Below are positions 5,675 through 12,995 of a stretch of DNA of 13,546 nucleotides, in pieces (position 1 is the first letter of the stretch; each line of letters opens with the position of its first letter). Under the pieces are notes generated by a model. The model saw only the letters and a program-made list of their open reading frames with translations. It ran no database searches and had not been told where the DNA came from. Source of the stretch: Armatimonadota bacterium (lineage in GTDB: Bacteria; Armatimonadota; UBA5829); contig JAEWSK010000024.1 of assembly GCA_023398345.1 (NCBI GenBank), positions 1 through 13,546 of the forward strand, read 5' to 3'. Made by a program: the position numbers and the translations under genes.

Positions 5675-6808
5675 CTACTCCGATGAATTTGACCGCCATA
5701 GAGATATATACTTGGTTGCCGTAGCAATGCCTCTGTTCGCGCGATCCACGTTTTTACCCGCATCAACATCCGCCCTGTAAATCACAATTGCTTGATTTGC
5801 AGCGCCGATTGCCTCAGAGTAGACGCCTTGATTATGAAGCCTTACGGCGTTGGCAAGCATAGAGTCCCCAGTCGGCTTATACGAGGCTGCTATGTTTTTC
5901 TCGGCAGGCTTTTCAACATGCTTGGTTTGAGTCGGTTCTGATTTGGTGGAAACCGACTTGGACTCAGGCACAAGCGTAAGCTCTTGGTTGATCTTTGGCA
6001 CGTTTAGCGGCTTGATCTCAGTAAACGACTGCGGCGGCTTTGCCGGATGATTCGCAGCTTTCTGCACAGCGGCCGGCGTCGGCGGAGCCGTAGATGTGGA
6101 TGAGTTGTTCTGAGCCCTAGGAAAAGTATAAACCCTCAGAGCGGGCTGATTAGGACGCGGCTGCGTTATGCTGACAATTGGTTTGTTATATGGCTTGCTC
6201 GCGCGGGAAGTCTTCGAACCGCCGGACAAGCTCGTCGCAATTACAACCAGAACAACTATTACAACAAATGTTGCTCCACCGGCAAGTGCGGGTTTGGGAA
6301 CGCTTTGAAGCTTTTCCAACACACGCCGCTTTATAATAACATCAGGGCCGAAGCTGACCTTTGCATCCAAATTCGAGTCGCGACCACTGTAACGCAAACG
6401 CAGCGACGCCAGCTTTTCGCGATCTGCGGCGCTGTCGGGGTTGAGGTCGATAATGGCTTCGTAGTGCTGCATCGCCCTTTTAAGAAAATCCCGCGCGGCG
6501 TCGGCATTCTCCTCGGAAAGCGCGTTCTCAGCCTTGCGCTCATAGGCAAGCGCGACAATCGAGTGCGCAGACGCGCTATTGGGGTTGGCAGATGCCAGCT
6601 TCTCGGCCTTTTCCAAAGCCGCGTCAAGGCTGCAGTGCTCGAATAGTTCCAGCACGGCAAATAATTCCTCTCCCAATCCGACCTCGTCATTAGTCGATGC
6701 CGGAGCAAGTTGAGGTTCAGAAGCCGCCAGCAATTTCAACTGGGCACCACACTGACGACAGTATTTATTTGTTTTCCCGTTGACCGTACTGCAGTTCGGG
6801 CACTTCAT
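5675..6808 (-). CDS. Zinc-ribbon, TPR, single-span membrane protein
   Basis: 377 residues with a clear modular layout. The N-terminal zinc ribbon has CPNC (3-6) and CRQC (17-20). A cytoplasmic TPR-like helical region spans about 45-140 (SLDAALEKAEKLASANPNS, then HYEAIIDLNPDS). One membrane span lies at about 174-193 (GGATFVVIVVLVVIATSL). A long Pro/Ser/Thr/Lys-rich extracytoplasmic linker (about 200-310) follows, then a final TPR-like unit at about 315-365 (LHNQGVYSEAIGAANQAI). The zinc ribbon faces the cytoplasm and the second TPR the outside. The ATG is preceded by GAGGG at 6816-6820, 7 nt away. It lies 46 nt after ruvB and 2 nt before the secreted TPR gene, its likely partner. I know of no characterised protein with this exact layout. 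Confidence 0.78.
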   Translation of the reverse strand: MKCPNCSTVNGKTNKYCRQCGAQLKLLAASEPQLAPASTNDEVGLGEELFAVLELFEHCSLDAALEKAEKLASANPNSASAHSIVALAYERKAENALSEENADAARDFLKRAMQHYEAIIDLNPDSAADREKLASLRLRYSGRDSNLDAKVSFGPDVIIKRRVLEKLQSVPKPALAGGATFVVIVVLVVIATSLSGGSKTSRASKPYNKPIVSITQPRPNQPALRVYTFPRAQNNSSTSTAPPTPAAVQKAANHPAKPPQSFTEIKPLNVPKINQELTLVPESKSVSTKSEPTQTKHVEKPAEKNIAASYKPTGDSMLANAVRLHNQGVYSEAIGAANQAIVIYRADVDAGKNVDRANRGIATATKYISLWRSNSSE

Positions 6809-6854
6809 TTACACGCCCTCATGTAACACTCACACTCTTTTGTCGAGTTTGCAG

Positions 6855-7901
6855 TCACAAGAGTTCCCTCTGAGCCGTAGCTTTCGGCACAATATCTAAA
6901 TGCTCGTATGCAAGGCGAGTTGCAACCCGACCCCGAGGCGTGCGATTGAGAAAGCCGCACTGGATCAGAAAAGGCTCATGCACGTCTTCAATCGTATCGC
7001 GCTCCTCGCTTATTGAAGCGGCTATGGTCTCGACTCCCACCGGGCCACCGTCAAATTTCTCAATAATCGCGCGAAGCAGCCGCCTGTCTGCATCATCCAA
7101 CCCGCTCTCGTCAATTTCAAGCATGTCCAGCCCGTCGCGCGCGACACAGCGGTCGATAAGTCCATCGGCCCGCACTTGAGCGTAATCTCTTACTCTTCGC
7201 AATACGCGATTTGCTATTCGCGGCGTGCCCCGCGAGCGGCTTGCGATCTCATAAGCACCTTCCTCGCATATCTTTACGCCTAAAATATTTGCCGACCGGC
7301 TAACGATTGTCTTTAAGTTTTCGACATCGTAAAACTCGAAATTATGCACAATGCCAAATCGGCCACGCAGCGGGGAAGTAATGAGTCCGGCGCGGGTTGT
7401 CGCGCCGACGAGCGTAAACTTTGGCAGATCCAGTTTAAGCGTGCGCGCACTCGGGCCTTTGCCGATAATAAGATCAAGCTGGAAATCTTCCATTGCAGGA
7501 TATAAAATCTCTTCGACGGCGCGATTTAGTCGATGGATTTCGTCAATAAAGAGCACGCTCATCGGCTCAAGATTGGTTAATATCGCCGCAAGATCTCCGG
7601 GCCGCTCTATTGCCGGACCGGATGTTGTGCGAATTGGCACATCCATCTCGTTAGCGACAATCAGCGCAAGTGTGGTTTTTCCGAGACCGGGCGGGCCATA
7701 TAGCAGCACATGGTCCAGCGGCTCCGAGCGCATTTTTGCAGCTTGAATAAAAATACTCAGGCTGTCTTTGATCTTATCGCGCCCGATAAACTCGCTGAGC
7801 CGGCGCGGACGCAGTGTGCAATCCAGCGCCCGATCCTCTTCGCGTTGTTCTGGCGAGACAAATCTATCAGCTTGATCTTGTCTAACATCATCGTTGGCCA
7901 T
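6855..7901 (-). CDS. ruvB: Holliday junction branch-migration ATPase RuvB
   Basis: AAA+ motor that with RuvA drives branch migration of Holliday junctions in recombinational repair. The 348-residue product (E. coli 336) shows [16 protein letters not shown] at the start, Walker [10 protein letters not shown], Walker [11 protein letters not shown], sensor 1 [10 protein letters not shown], the arginine finger in LRGRFGI and the sensor 2/winged-helix segments [18 protein letters not shown] and [11 protein letters not shown]. The start is the ATG at 7901, with AAGGG at 7910-7914, 8 nt upstream; the frame stays open to 7958 but that extension lies inside ruvA. It starts 4 nt after the ruvA stop, so the two are probably co-translated. 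The frame is intact. Confidence 0.98.
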   Translation of the reverse strand: MANDDVRQDQADRFVSPEQREEDRALDCTLRPRRLSEFIGRDKIKDSLSIFIQAAKMRSEPLDHVLLYGPPGLGKTTLALIVANEMDVPIRTTSGPAIERPGDLAAILTNLEPMSVLFIDEIHRLNRAVEEILYPAMEDFQLDLIIGKGPSARTLKLDLPKFTLVGATTRAGLITSPLRGRFGIVHNFEFYDVENLKTIVSRSANILGVKICEEGAYEIASRSRGTPRIANRVLRRVRDYAQVRADGLIDRCVARDGLDMLEIDESGLDDADRRLLRAIIEKFDGGPVGVETIAASISEERDTIEDVHEPFLIQCGFLNRTPRGRVATRLAYEHLDIVPKATAQRELL

Positions 7902-7905
7902 AATT

Positions 7906-8508
7906 CTATCCCTTGGCGAGCAACTTAAGCGCATTGGTGACAATCGCCGCAGTGTCACGCTTGTCGGCTATGGACTTAAGAGCACTTTCTGCGGCAGTGC
8001 GGGCATCATTGCGGTTGTAGCCGAGTGCGACAAGGCCCTCTATTGCATCATTGAGCACTTGCTGTTCCGGCGGCATCGCAACTCTAGCGGCGCGCGTCCA
8101 AACGAGTGTTGTGACCTTTTCCTTTAGCTCCAATACGATCCGCTGAGCAGTCTTTGTGCCGACACCTGAAACGCGATTGAGTTCGACAAAGCTCTCCGAC
8201 GAAATCGCATTTATAATAGACTCTACCGAAAGCTCAGAAAGAATATTTAGCGCAACTTTCGGCCCCACCCCACTCACAGTCAAAAGCAGCTCAAAAACTG
8301 CCTTCTGAGACTGTTCAGCAAAACCATATAGGGTAATGGAGTCCTCTTTTACAATTGTGGAAACAAGAAATTTTGTCTTTGTGCCGACGGGTGGAAGCTG
8401 CGCAATGACGGCGAGCGGGACATATACCTTGTAGCCGACGCCACTGACATCGACCACGGCATAATCAGACTCAACTCTCGCCAACTCGCCGTGCAAATGC
8501 GCTATCAA
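7906..8508 (-). CDS. ruvA: Holliday junction DNA helicase subunit RuvA
   Basis: The 200-residue product (E. coli 203) binds four-way junctions as a tetramer and loads RuvB. The N-terminal OB domain [20 protein letters not shown] runs on to VGYKVYVPL. The central helix-hairpin-helix motifs are [18 protein letters not shown] and [20 protein letters not shown]. The C-terminal RuvB-binding domain has [16 protein letters not shown] residues ([16 protein letters not shown]). The start is TTG at 8508, supported by AAGGTGATC at 8517-8525, a long match to the 3' side of the anti-Shine-Dalgarno sequence with an 8-nt spacer. It begins 2 nt after the hisG stop. ruvC, the usual third partner, is not in this window. 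Confidence 0.97.
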   Translation of the reverse strand: MIAHLHGELARVESDYAVVDVSGVGYKVYVPLAVIAQLPPVGTKTKFLVSTIVKEDSITLYGFAEQSQKAVFELLLTVSGVGPKVALNILSELSVESIINAISSESFVELNRVSGVGTKTAQRIVLELKEKVTTLVWTRAARVAMPPEQQVLNDAIEGLVALGYNRNDARTAAESALKSIADKRDTAAIVTNALKLLAKG

Positions 8509-8510
8509 AT

Positions 8511-9380
8511 CTAGTAGATCACCTTGTTGAGAGGATATTCGACAATGCCCGAAGCTCCGGCTCGCTTTAGCTTGGGAACCAGTTCGCGCACGAGATTTTC
8601 TTCTACAATAATCTCCGCCGCAACCCAGCCCTCGTCGCTCAGCGGCGAAACCGTGGGATTTTTAAGGGACGGCAGTTCCGCAATCACTTGCTCGATCACA
8701 TCAACCGGCACATTCATCTTAAGACCGACCAACCCATCCGCCGTCAGTGCCGCTTGCAAAAGCATTGCGATATTTTCAATCTTATGTCGCTTCCACTCGT
8801 CCTGCCACGCCTGCTTGTTTACAATCAAGCGAGTGGTGGATTCGAGAAGCGTATCGATGATCTCGAGGCCGTGAGCCTTTAGTGTGCTGCCGGTCTCCGT
8901 ACCCTCTACAATCGCGTCAACAAGATCGGGCACTTTCACTTCAGTCGCACCCCAACTAAACTCAACATGCACATTGACGCCGTGCTGCTCGAAATAGCGC
9001 TTTGTGACATTCACAAGCTCGGTGGCGACTCGTTTGCCCTCAAGGTCTTTGGGGCCTCTTATCGACGAGCCCTTGGGCACGGCAAGCACCCATTTATACG
9101 GCTTGGTAGTGGCCTTTGAGTATAGAAGCTCGCAGACTTCATGGACATCGGCGTCACACTCGCGGACATTATCATATCCGGTGATGCCTACATCTAACAC
9201 ACCTGCTTCTACATATCTGGCAATTTCCTGTGCGCGCAGAAGTGTGGCTTCGATCTCATCATCGTTCACGCTGGGGTGATACGACCGTGATCCGGCCCGA
9301 AAATCCCATCCCGCATTCTTAAAAAGCGCGAACGTGGCCTCCTGCAAACTTCCTTTTGGCAATGCTACTTTGAGCTTCAA
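8511..9380 (-). CDS. hisG: ATP phosphoribosyltransferase, long form
   Basis: First enzyme of histidine biosynthesis: it joins ATP and PRPP to form phosphoribosyl-ATP in the cytoplasm. The start KLKVALPKGSL, the block GVLDVGITGYDNV, the PRPP-loop region IVEGTETGSTLKAHGL and the length of 289 residues identify it. Residues about 213-289 form the extra C-terminal domain (VGLKMNVP to the end) that carries histidine feedback control in long HisG enzymes, so HisZ is not required. The start is TTG at 9380, with GGGAGGA at 9391-9397, 10 nt upstream. A promoter lies at 9413-9442. It heads the operon hisG-ruvA-ruvB-zinc ribbon/TPR-TPR and no other his gene is nearby. Confidence 0.97.
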   Translation of the reverse strand: MKLKVALPKGSLQEATFALFKNAGWDFRAGSRSYHPSVNDDEIEATLLRAQEIARYVEAGVLDVGITGYDNVRECDADVHEVCELLYSKATTKPYKWVLAVPKGSSIRGPKDLEGKRVATELVNVTKRYFEQHGVNVHVEFSWGATEVKVPDLVDAIVEGTETGSTLKAHGLEIIDTLLESTTRLIVNKQAWQDEWKRHKIENIAMLLQAALTADGLVGLKMNVPVDVIEQVIAELPSLKNPTVSPLSDEGWVAAEIIVEENLVRELVPKLKRAGASGIVEYPLNKVIY

Positions 9381-9412
9381 TGCGACGTGCTCCTCCCTTA
9401 ATTGACCTCGAC

Positions 9413-9442
9413 ATTATACCGTGAGCACAGAGCAAGGGTCAA
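9413..9442 (-). promoter_or_regulatory. Promoter of the hisG-ruvAB operon
   Basis: On the minus strand TTGACC (9442-9437) and a perfect TATAAT (9418-9413) are 18 nt apart. The expected start near 9406 leaves a leader of about 26 nt with the hisG ribosome site. The promoter sits just beyond the terminator of the foldase gene, so this operon is transcribed independently. Confidence 0.8.
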
Positions 9443-9466
9443 ATCAACTTTTGGACATATAACAAA

Positions 9467-9505
9467 AGGCCGCGGGATATTTTGTCCTGCGGCCTCGGTT
9501 TTTTT
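9467..9505. terminator. Strong bidirectional intrinsic terminator
   Basis: The arms AGGCCGCGGGA (9467-9477) and TCCTGCGGCCT (9485-9495) form an 11-bp stem with one G-T pair and a 7-nt loop. On the minus strand the stem is followed by TTTTGTTATAT, ending the foldase transcript. On the plus strand seven T (9499-9505) follow, although no plus-strand gene is evident there. It insulates the foldase gene from hisG. Confidence 0.85.
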
Positions 9506-9530
9506 AGTTATATTGCTTAACGCAATCTTG

Positions 9531-10619
9531 TCAATTTGCGGGAGCGGGAGGAGGAGGAGGTGTTGACTCACTCTTTTTCGGCGCTACCTTGGGCTTGACA
9601 CTCGGCGTCGGCTCCTTTGCCGGAGGCTCCTGGAGCTTGTTGTCTATCTTTGCTTTTCCCTGAAGATTGCTAAACCACTTTTGCATCTCCATAGGAACCT
9701 TGCGCTCCATAATCATAGCCTTAATTTCGGCCTTATCGGCACCTGTAGCATCTTTGCCAAGAGCATCAATCTTAATAATATGATAGCCGTAGGCAGTCTT
9801 TACAGGCTCGCTGACTTCGCCGACTTTCAAACCAAATGCGGCATTTTCGAACTCCTTGACCATCTTGCCCTTTGTGAACCATCCGAGTTCGCCGCCATTC
9901 TTCACGCCGTCAGCGCTATTGCCGGGATCTTCGGAATATTCATCTGCAAGCTTGCCGAAATCTTCGCCGGCTTTAATCTTTGCAGCAATTTCATCTATCT
10001 TCTTCTTGGCTGCCTCATCACCCTTGGCCTTGTCGGTCTCGCTTTCGGGGAAGCGAATCAGGATGTGGCGAGCCTTAACCCACTCAGCATACTCTGCGTC
10101 GGAAATCTTAAGATCCTTTGTTGCGGCTTTCTCAGCCAGAGCAGATATGCGGATACTGGATGTGAATCGCGTCTTGGGAATATGGAACTGCTGAAGAAGC
10201 TCATCCACGCTGTTGAGTTTCATTCGCCTGACGGCTTCCATCTCTTTTTGTTTCTGCTCGGCCGGAGTAATTGTAACTCCTGCCTTCTTAGCGGCCTGCT
10301 CGATCATTTTCTGATTCAAAAGATCGCCAAGAACCTGTGCTCCGTTCCAGTAGAAGAGTGCTTTCACAAGCTCGCCCTTAGTTACGGAGGCCCCGTCAAC
10401 GGTTCCTACGACGGTACTATCCGATGCTTTCCAAAACTTATTAAGCACCTCATCCTGATTAAACGGCTTTGAGGCGGGCTTCGAAGCGGATTTTGCCGTA
10501 GACTTAACTGCAGGCTTTGCCGCCTTAGCAGCTGCCTTGGCTGCAGCCGACGCAGAGACTGTGGCAAATGCCAAGCAAGTCAGCACTGCCAGAAGAACAA
10601 CAAGCATTCTGTTGCGCAT
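9531..10619 (-). CDS. Secreted parvulin-type peptidyl-prolyl isomerase (PrsA/SurA-like foldase)
   Basis: An exported 362-residue foldase. A signal peptide (hydrophobic LVVLLAVLTCLAFA, likely cut after SASA) is followed by a low-complexity Ala/Lys/Ser/Pro tether (about 24-52). A SurA_N-like chaperone region spans about 55-170 (VVGTVDGASVTKGEL, then LLNQKMIEQAAKKAGVTIT). A complete parvulin domain spans about 183-286: ARHILIRF, FGKLADEYSEDPGN, GGELGWFTKGKMV and the signature AYGYHIIKI. A Lys/Pro-rich tail (about 333-362) ends in a proline run. No good lipobox is seen, unlike Gram-positive PrsA lipoproteins, so it is probably soluble outside the membrane. The ATG is supported by AAAGGAG at 10629-10635, 9 nt upstream. 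It is a single gene ending at a strong terminator. Confidence 0.92.
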   Translation of the reverse strand: MRNRMLVVLLAVLTCLAFATVSASAAAKAAAKAAKPAVKSTAKSASKPASKPFNQDEVLNKFWKASDSTVVGTVDGASVTKGELVKALFYWNGAQVLGDLLNQKMIEQAAKKAGVTITPAEQKQKEMEAVRRMKLNSVDELLQQFHIPKTRFTSSIRISALAEKAATKDLKISDAEYAEWVKARHILIRFPESETDKAKGDEAAKKKIDEIAAKIKAGEDFGKLADEYSEDPGNSADGVKNGGELGWFTKGKMVKEFENAAFGLKVGEVSEPVKTAYGYHIIKIDALGKDATGADKAEIKAMIMERKVPMEMQKWFSNLQGKAKIDNKLQEPPAKEPTPSVKPKVAPKKSESTPPPPPAPAN

Positions 10620-10656
10620 AAACTCATGCTCCTTTCAAATATTGGAATTGCGCTAA

Positions 10657-10713
10657 ATCTTACTATAACGCAGCCCTGGCGGTCAAGCTGGGCTGGACAT
10701 AGCCTGTATTATA
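10657..10713 (-). promoter_or_regulatory. Probable promoter region of the foldase gene
   Basis: Two overlapping possibilities are visible on the minus strand. TTGACC (10686-10681) with TAAGAT (10662-10657) after 18 nt is the more complete. Alternatively, a perfect TATAAT at 10713-10708 lacks a good -35. An inverted repeat, CAGCCC (10671-10676) and GGGCTG (10690-10695), brackets the TTGACC and could be an operator. Which one is used cannot be told by eye. Confidence 0.45.
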
Positions 10714-10758
10714 ACGACTTTGTTAGCTAGCTAGTTCCTAAAACAAGCGATATATACT

Positions 10759-10785
10759 AAAAACTGCCAGCCGTAACAAGTTTTT
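10759..10785 (-). terminator. Candidate terminator of the proC-yggT-divIVA-CPBP operon
   Basis: On the minus strand AAAAACT (10785-10779) and AGTTTTT (10765-10759) can pair around a 13-nt loop, about 15 nt after the CPBP gene stop. The stem is A-T rich and its own 3' arm is the T-run, so it is only a moderate candidate. The rest of the gap 10620-10799 holds the foldase promoter and no gene. Confidence 0.4.
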
Positions 10786-10799
10786 TCATGCATGCTGCC

Positions 10800-12212
10800 T
10801 TAAAACAACAGCAGAACTATTATGAGCTGAATCGTATTATACACACAATGACACACAATCGATGGTAATAGCGAACCCGTGCGCTCTCTCATCAATGCAA
10901 AGACACTGCCCAAAACAAATATCGGCAAAAAACCGTTCGGCAGCGGGTGAACAACCGCAAACATAGCCGACGAAATGCCCACTGCGGCCCATACTCCCAT
11001 CCGCCCGCGCAGTGTCGTATACAGCACACCCCGAAAAAAAGTCTCTTCGACTAGCGGGGCGATCACCGACGCCGCAAAAAATGCAAGCACTACCCCGAGC
11101 GCGTTGCCGCTGGATACAATGCCTTCGATCGGCTGCTGCGGCGTTGGAATGTTTTTAAATACAGTGCGTGCCAGCAAACTCGCCGCTATAGCCGCGACAA
11201 ACAATAGTGGCAGCGCTGCAAAAAATCCAGCGAGCCCCGTGACAACGTCGCGTCCGACCGACGTTGTTCGATAGCCGATTTCGCGCCAGTCCATGCCTAT
11301 GCGACTAATGCCACTGGTCAAGATCCACATGCCCAGAAAATAGGCAAGAATCGCCGACGTTATCACTAAGGCAAGATATGACGCATCAACCCATACTTCG
11401 CCAAATTTATTTCCGACAATCTCGCTGACGGCCGTCACAGATGTGGCGAACCCGATATAGCTTGCCAAATATATGATAAACGATGACACACCTGTGGGCC
11501 AATCAAACCAGTTGCGCGGCGCATCAGCAAATTTAGAAGCGTTTGTGCGCACAAATACTGCGGCAATGGCCACACCACCCAATCCACCCAACGCAAGCAT
11601 TCCGCACAAACACATTACTATAATCAGTGTCAGCCTATACTGCGCTTTAATATCTTCGAGCATATGGGCAGAAGATGAGTCTTTGTCGGTGCGCCGGCGG
11701 ACTTCCAACAAAGCTACATCATTTAGCGGCCCCAAGTTCAATAAACTTATTTTCTGCTCGTATTTTGGGGCTTCAGATTGAGTCAGATTTTTTGCGTTAA
11801 ATATTCGAAGCCACATCGCCTTCTCGCGGTGCAGCTTCTTGATTTCTATTGCGCTAAGATGAAGCTTCTTTGCAGACGAGTCGAGCTTTTCAAAATCAGA
11901 GATGCCCGACATCCCATGCAATTCTTTAAAAACGCCAAGTCTGCGGTATGCGCTCGGCCATGGAACGGCTTTCCGATAGCTTTGCAGCGATTTATCGACA
12001 AAACTATCTACCGACCAGGCAAGGCTGACCATCGCGTAAATGTCGCCGGTTCTTATATACGCCTCGTTGTCGGACTCGGATATGTCTCCCGCAGAACTGC
12101 TAACTCGAAATCCTACAACCTGCAGTGAAACTATGACCGCAATGAGCAGCAGTAGAGCTGATATTCCAATGCGAAAAGATTGCTTTTCGGCTTGGCTTGG
12201 CTCAGAGTCCAA
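10800..12212 (-). CDS. CPBP-family intramembrane metalloprotease with large extracytoplasmic domain
   Basis: A 470-residue multi-pass membrane protein. The C-terminal part is a CPBP (CAAX protease/bacteriocin-processing, Abi) domain: E389-E390 and R394 in VEETFFRG, H422 in FAVVHPLPN, then H455 and N459 in SIVCHCVYN, the expected catalytic glutamates and histidines. About seven spans lie from residue 194 to the end. Ahead of them a first span at 14-36 and a hydrophilic, Lys/Glu-rich helical segment of about 155 residues (37-192) lie outside the membrane, which is unusual for this family. The start is TTG at 12212, directly after the divIVA TGA (12215-12213), with GAGG at 12221-12224, so translation is coupled. 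Substrate unknown. The catalytic residues look intact. Confidence 0.9.
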   Translation of the reverse strand: MDSEPSQAEKQSFRIGISALLLLIAVIVSLQVVGFRVSSSAGDISESDNEAYIRTGDIYAMVSLAWSVDSFVDKSLQSYRKAVPWPSAYRRLGVFKELHGMSGISDFEKLDSSAKKLHLSAIEIKKLHREKAMWLRIFNAKNLTQSEAPKYEQKISLLNLGPLNDVALLEVRRRTDKDSSSAHMLEDIKAQYRLTLIIVMCLCGMLALGGLGGVAIAAVFVRTNASKFADAPRNWFDWPTGVSSFIIYLASYIGFATSVTAVSEIVGNKFGEVWVDASYLALVITSAILAYFLGMWILTSGISRIGMDWREIGYRTTSVGRDVVTGLAGFFAALPLLFVAAIAASLLARTVFKNIPTPQQPIEGIVSSGNALGVVLAFFAASVIAPLVEETFFRGVLYTTLRGRMGVWAAVGISSAMFAVVHPLPNGFLPIFVLGSVFALMRERTGSLLPSIVCHCVYNTIQLIIVLLLF

Positions 12213-12686
12213 TCAGGCGACCTCACTGCGCACAAGTTCATCGCTTCCACGCCTATTCAACCACTCACTGTAGCCTGTCAGCATGGCACGAAATTCTGTC
12301 TCAAAGCGATCTCGCTGCGCTTGCAAAAGAGCGATCTCCGCACGATGCTTCTCGGCTTCAACTTGCACATCAGCCATAAGTTTTACGCGCGCCTGCTCGG
12401 CCTCCGTCAGTATAAGCTCTGCCTGCTTGTGCGCATTGGCACGAAGCTCATCGGCATTTTTTTGCGCCAAAGTCAATGCGTCGGCGAGAGTAGTTTTCAT
12501 CTGGCGAACTTGACCTATCTCGTCTTCAAGCGCGTCGAGCTTTCGTCCAAGTTCGGCTTTTTCTTTAATTGCCAATTCCAGTGACTTGCCCACTGCGTCG
12601 ACGAACTCGTCGACCTGATCCTTATTGTAGCCTCTAAGCGATGATTTGAACTCCGTATGGAGAATATCTACAGGTGTAAGCGCCAT
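12213..12686 (-). CDS. divIVA: DivIVA-domain cell-pole/division protein
   Basis: A 157-residue coiled-coil protein. The N-terminus LTPVDILHTEFKSSLRGYNK followed by DQVDEFVDAV is the DivIVA membrane-binding signature (x-P-x-D-I, then F-x-x-x-L-R-G-Y-x-x-x-x-V-D-x-F). Heptad-rich helix follows from about 35 to 135 (KEKAELGRKLDALEDEIGQV and onward). DivIVA proteins gather at curved membranes of poles and septa and recruit division or wall-growth factors. The length is close to B. subtilis DivIVA (164). The ATG is supported by AAGGAG at 12694-12699, 7 nt upstream, overlapping the yggT stop. The gene order yggT-divIVA matches division-linked clusters of Gram-positive bacteria and relatives. Paralogues with the same fold (GpsB, SepIVA) cannot be fully excluded. 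Confidence 0.88.
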   Translation of the reverse strand: MALTPVDILHTEFKSSLRGYNKDQVDEFVDAVGKSLELAIKEKAELGRKLDALEDEIGQVRQMKTTLADALTLAQKNADELRANAHKQAELILTEAEQARVKLMADVQVEAEKHRAEIALLQAQRDRFETEFRAMLTGYSEWLNRRGSDELVRSEVA

Positions 12687-12697
12687 AATAATTCTCC

Positions 12698-12979
12698 TTA
12701 TGCGCGCACAAGCATATTAATAAGCAAATAGCCAATGAATTGAATCCCCAGCATCGCAATGACCGGCGAAAGATCCAGGCCCGCATCACCAACTCTCACA
12801 ACTGGAACAACTTTTTTTATCGGTCGATACATCGGCTCAGCAATGCTGCGAATAAACTTGACAAATGGGCTTCGCCTGTCGATGGTTGGTATAAATGTGA
12901 GAATGACATCGATAAAAATAATCCATGTCAGTATCCTCACGATCCAATTTATCGCCAAAACAAGCAACATTAGGCCCAC
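12698..12979 (-). CDS. yggT: YggT family membrane protein
   Basis: A 93-residue protein with two hydrophobic spans, about residues 5-30 (LVLAINWIVRILTWIIFIDV) and about 72-91 (PVIAMLGIQFIGYLLINM). They flank a basic amphipathic stretch with the family block RSIAEPMYRPIKKVVP. YggT (YlmG) proteins are small envelope proteins of unclear role, linked to cell division in Gram-positive bacteria and chloroplasts. It lies 16 nt after proC and 11 nt before divIVA. The start is uncertain: GTG at 12979 has AAAGGA (12983-12988) only 3 nt upstream, while ATG at 12970 would have a 12-nt spacer. I keep GTG. Confidence 0.9.
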   Translation of the reverse strand: MGLMLLVLAINWIVRILTWIIFIDVILTFIPTIDRRSPFVKFIRSIAEPMYRPIKKVVPVVRVGDAGLDLSPVIAMLGIQFIGYLLINMLVRA

Positions 12980-12995
12980 ACTTCCTTTATATTTG

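Noticed and set aside
6809..6854. Possible separate promoter for the zinc-ribbon/TPR gene in the 46-nt gap after ruvB
   Set aside because: No recognisable -35/-10 pair. The ACTCTT/AAGAGT inverted repeat there is short and lacks a T-run.
10724..10733. Palindrome TAGCTAGCTA in the gap upstream of the foldase gene
   Set aside because: A single 10-bp self-complementary string in AT-rich spacer DNA, with symmetry that does not extend outwards; could be chance.
10713..10738. GGAAC, 17 nt, CGTT on the minus strand upstream of the foldase gene, as a possible ECF promoter
   Set aside because: It matches the TGAAAC-N16-CGTC site at 2194-2219 only loosely, is one base longer in spacing and overlaps a perfect TATAAT. 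Not strong enough to place the foldase in the ECF regulon.
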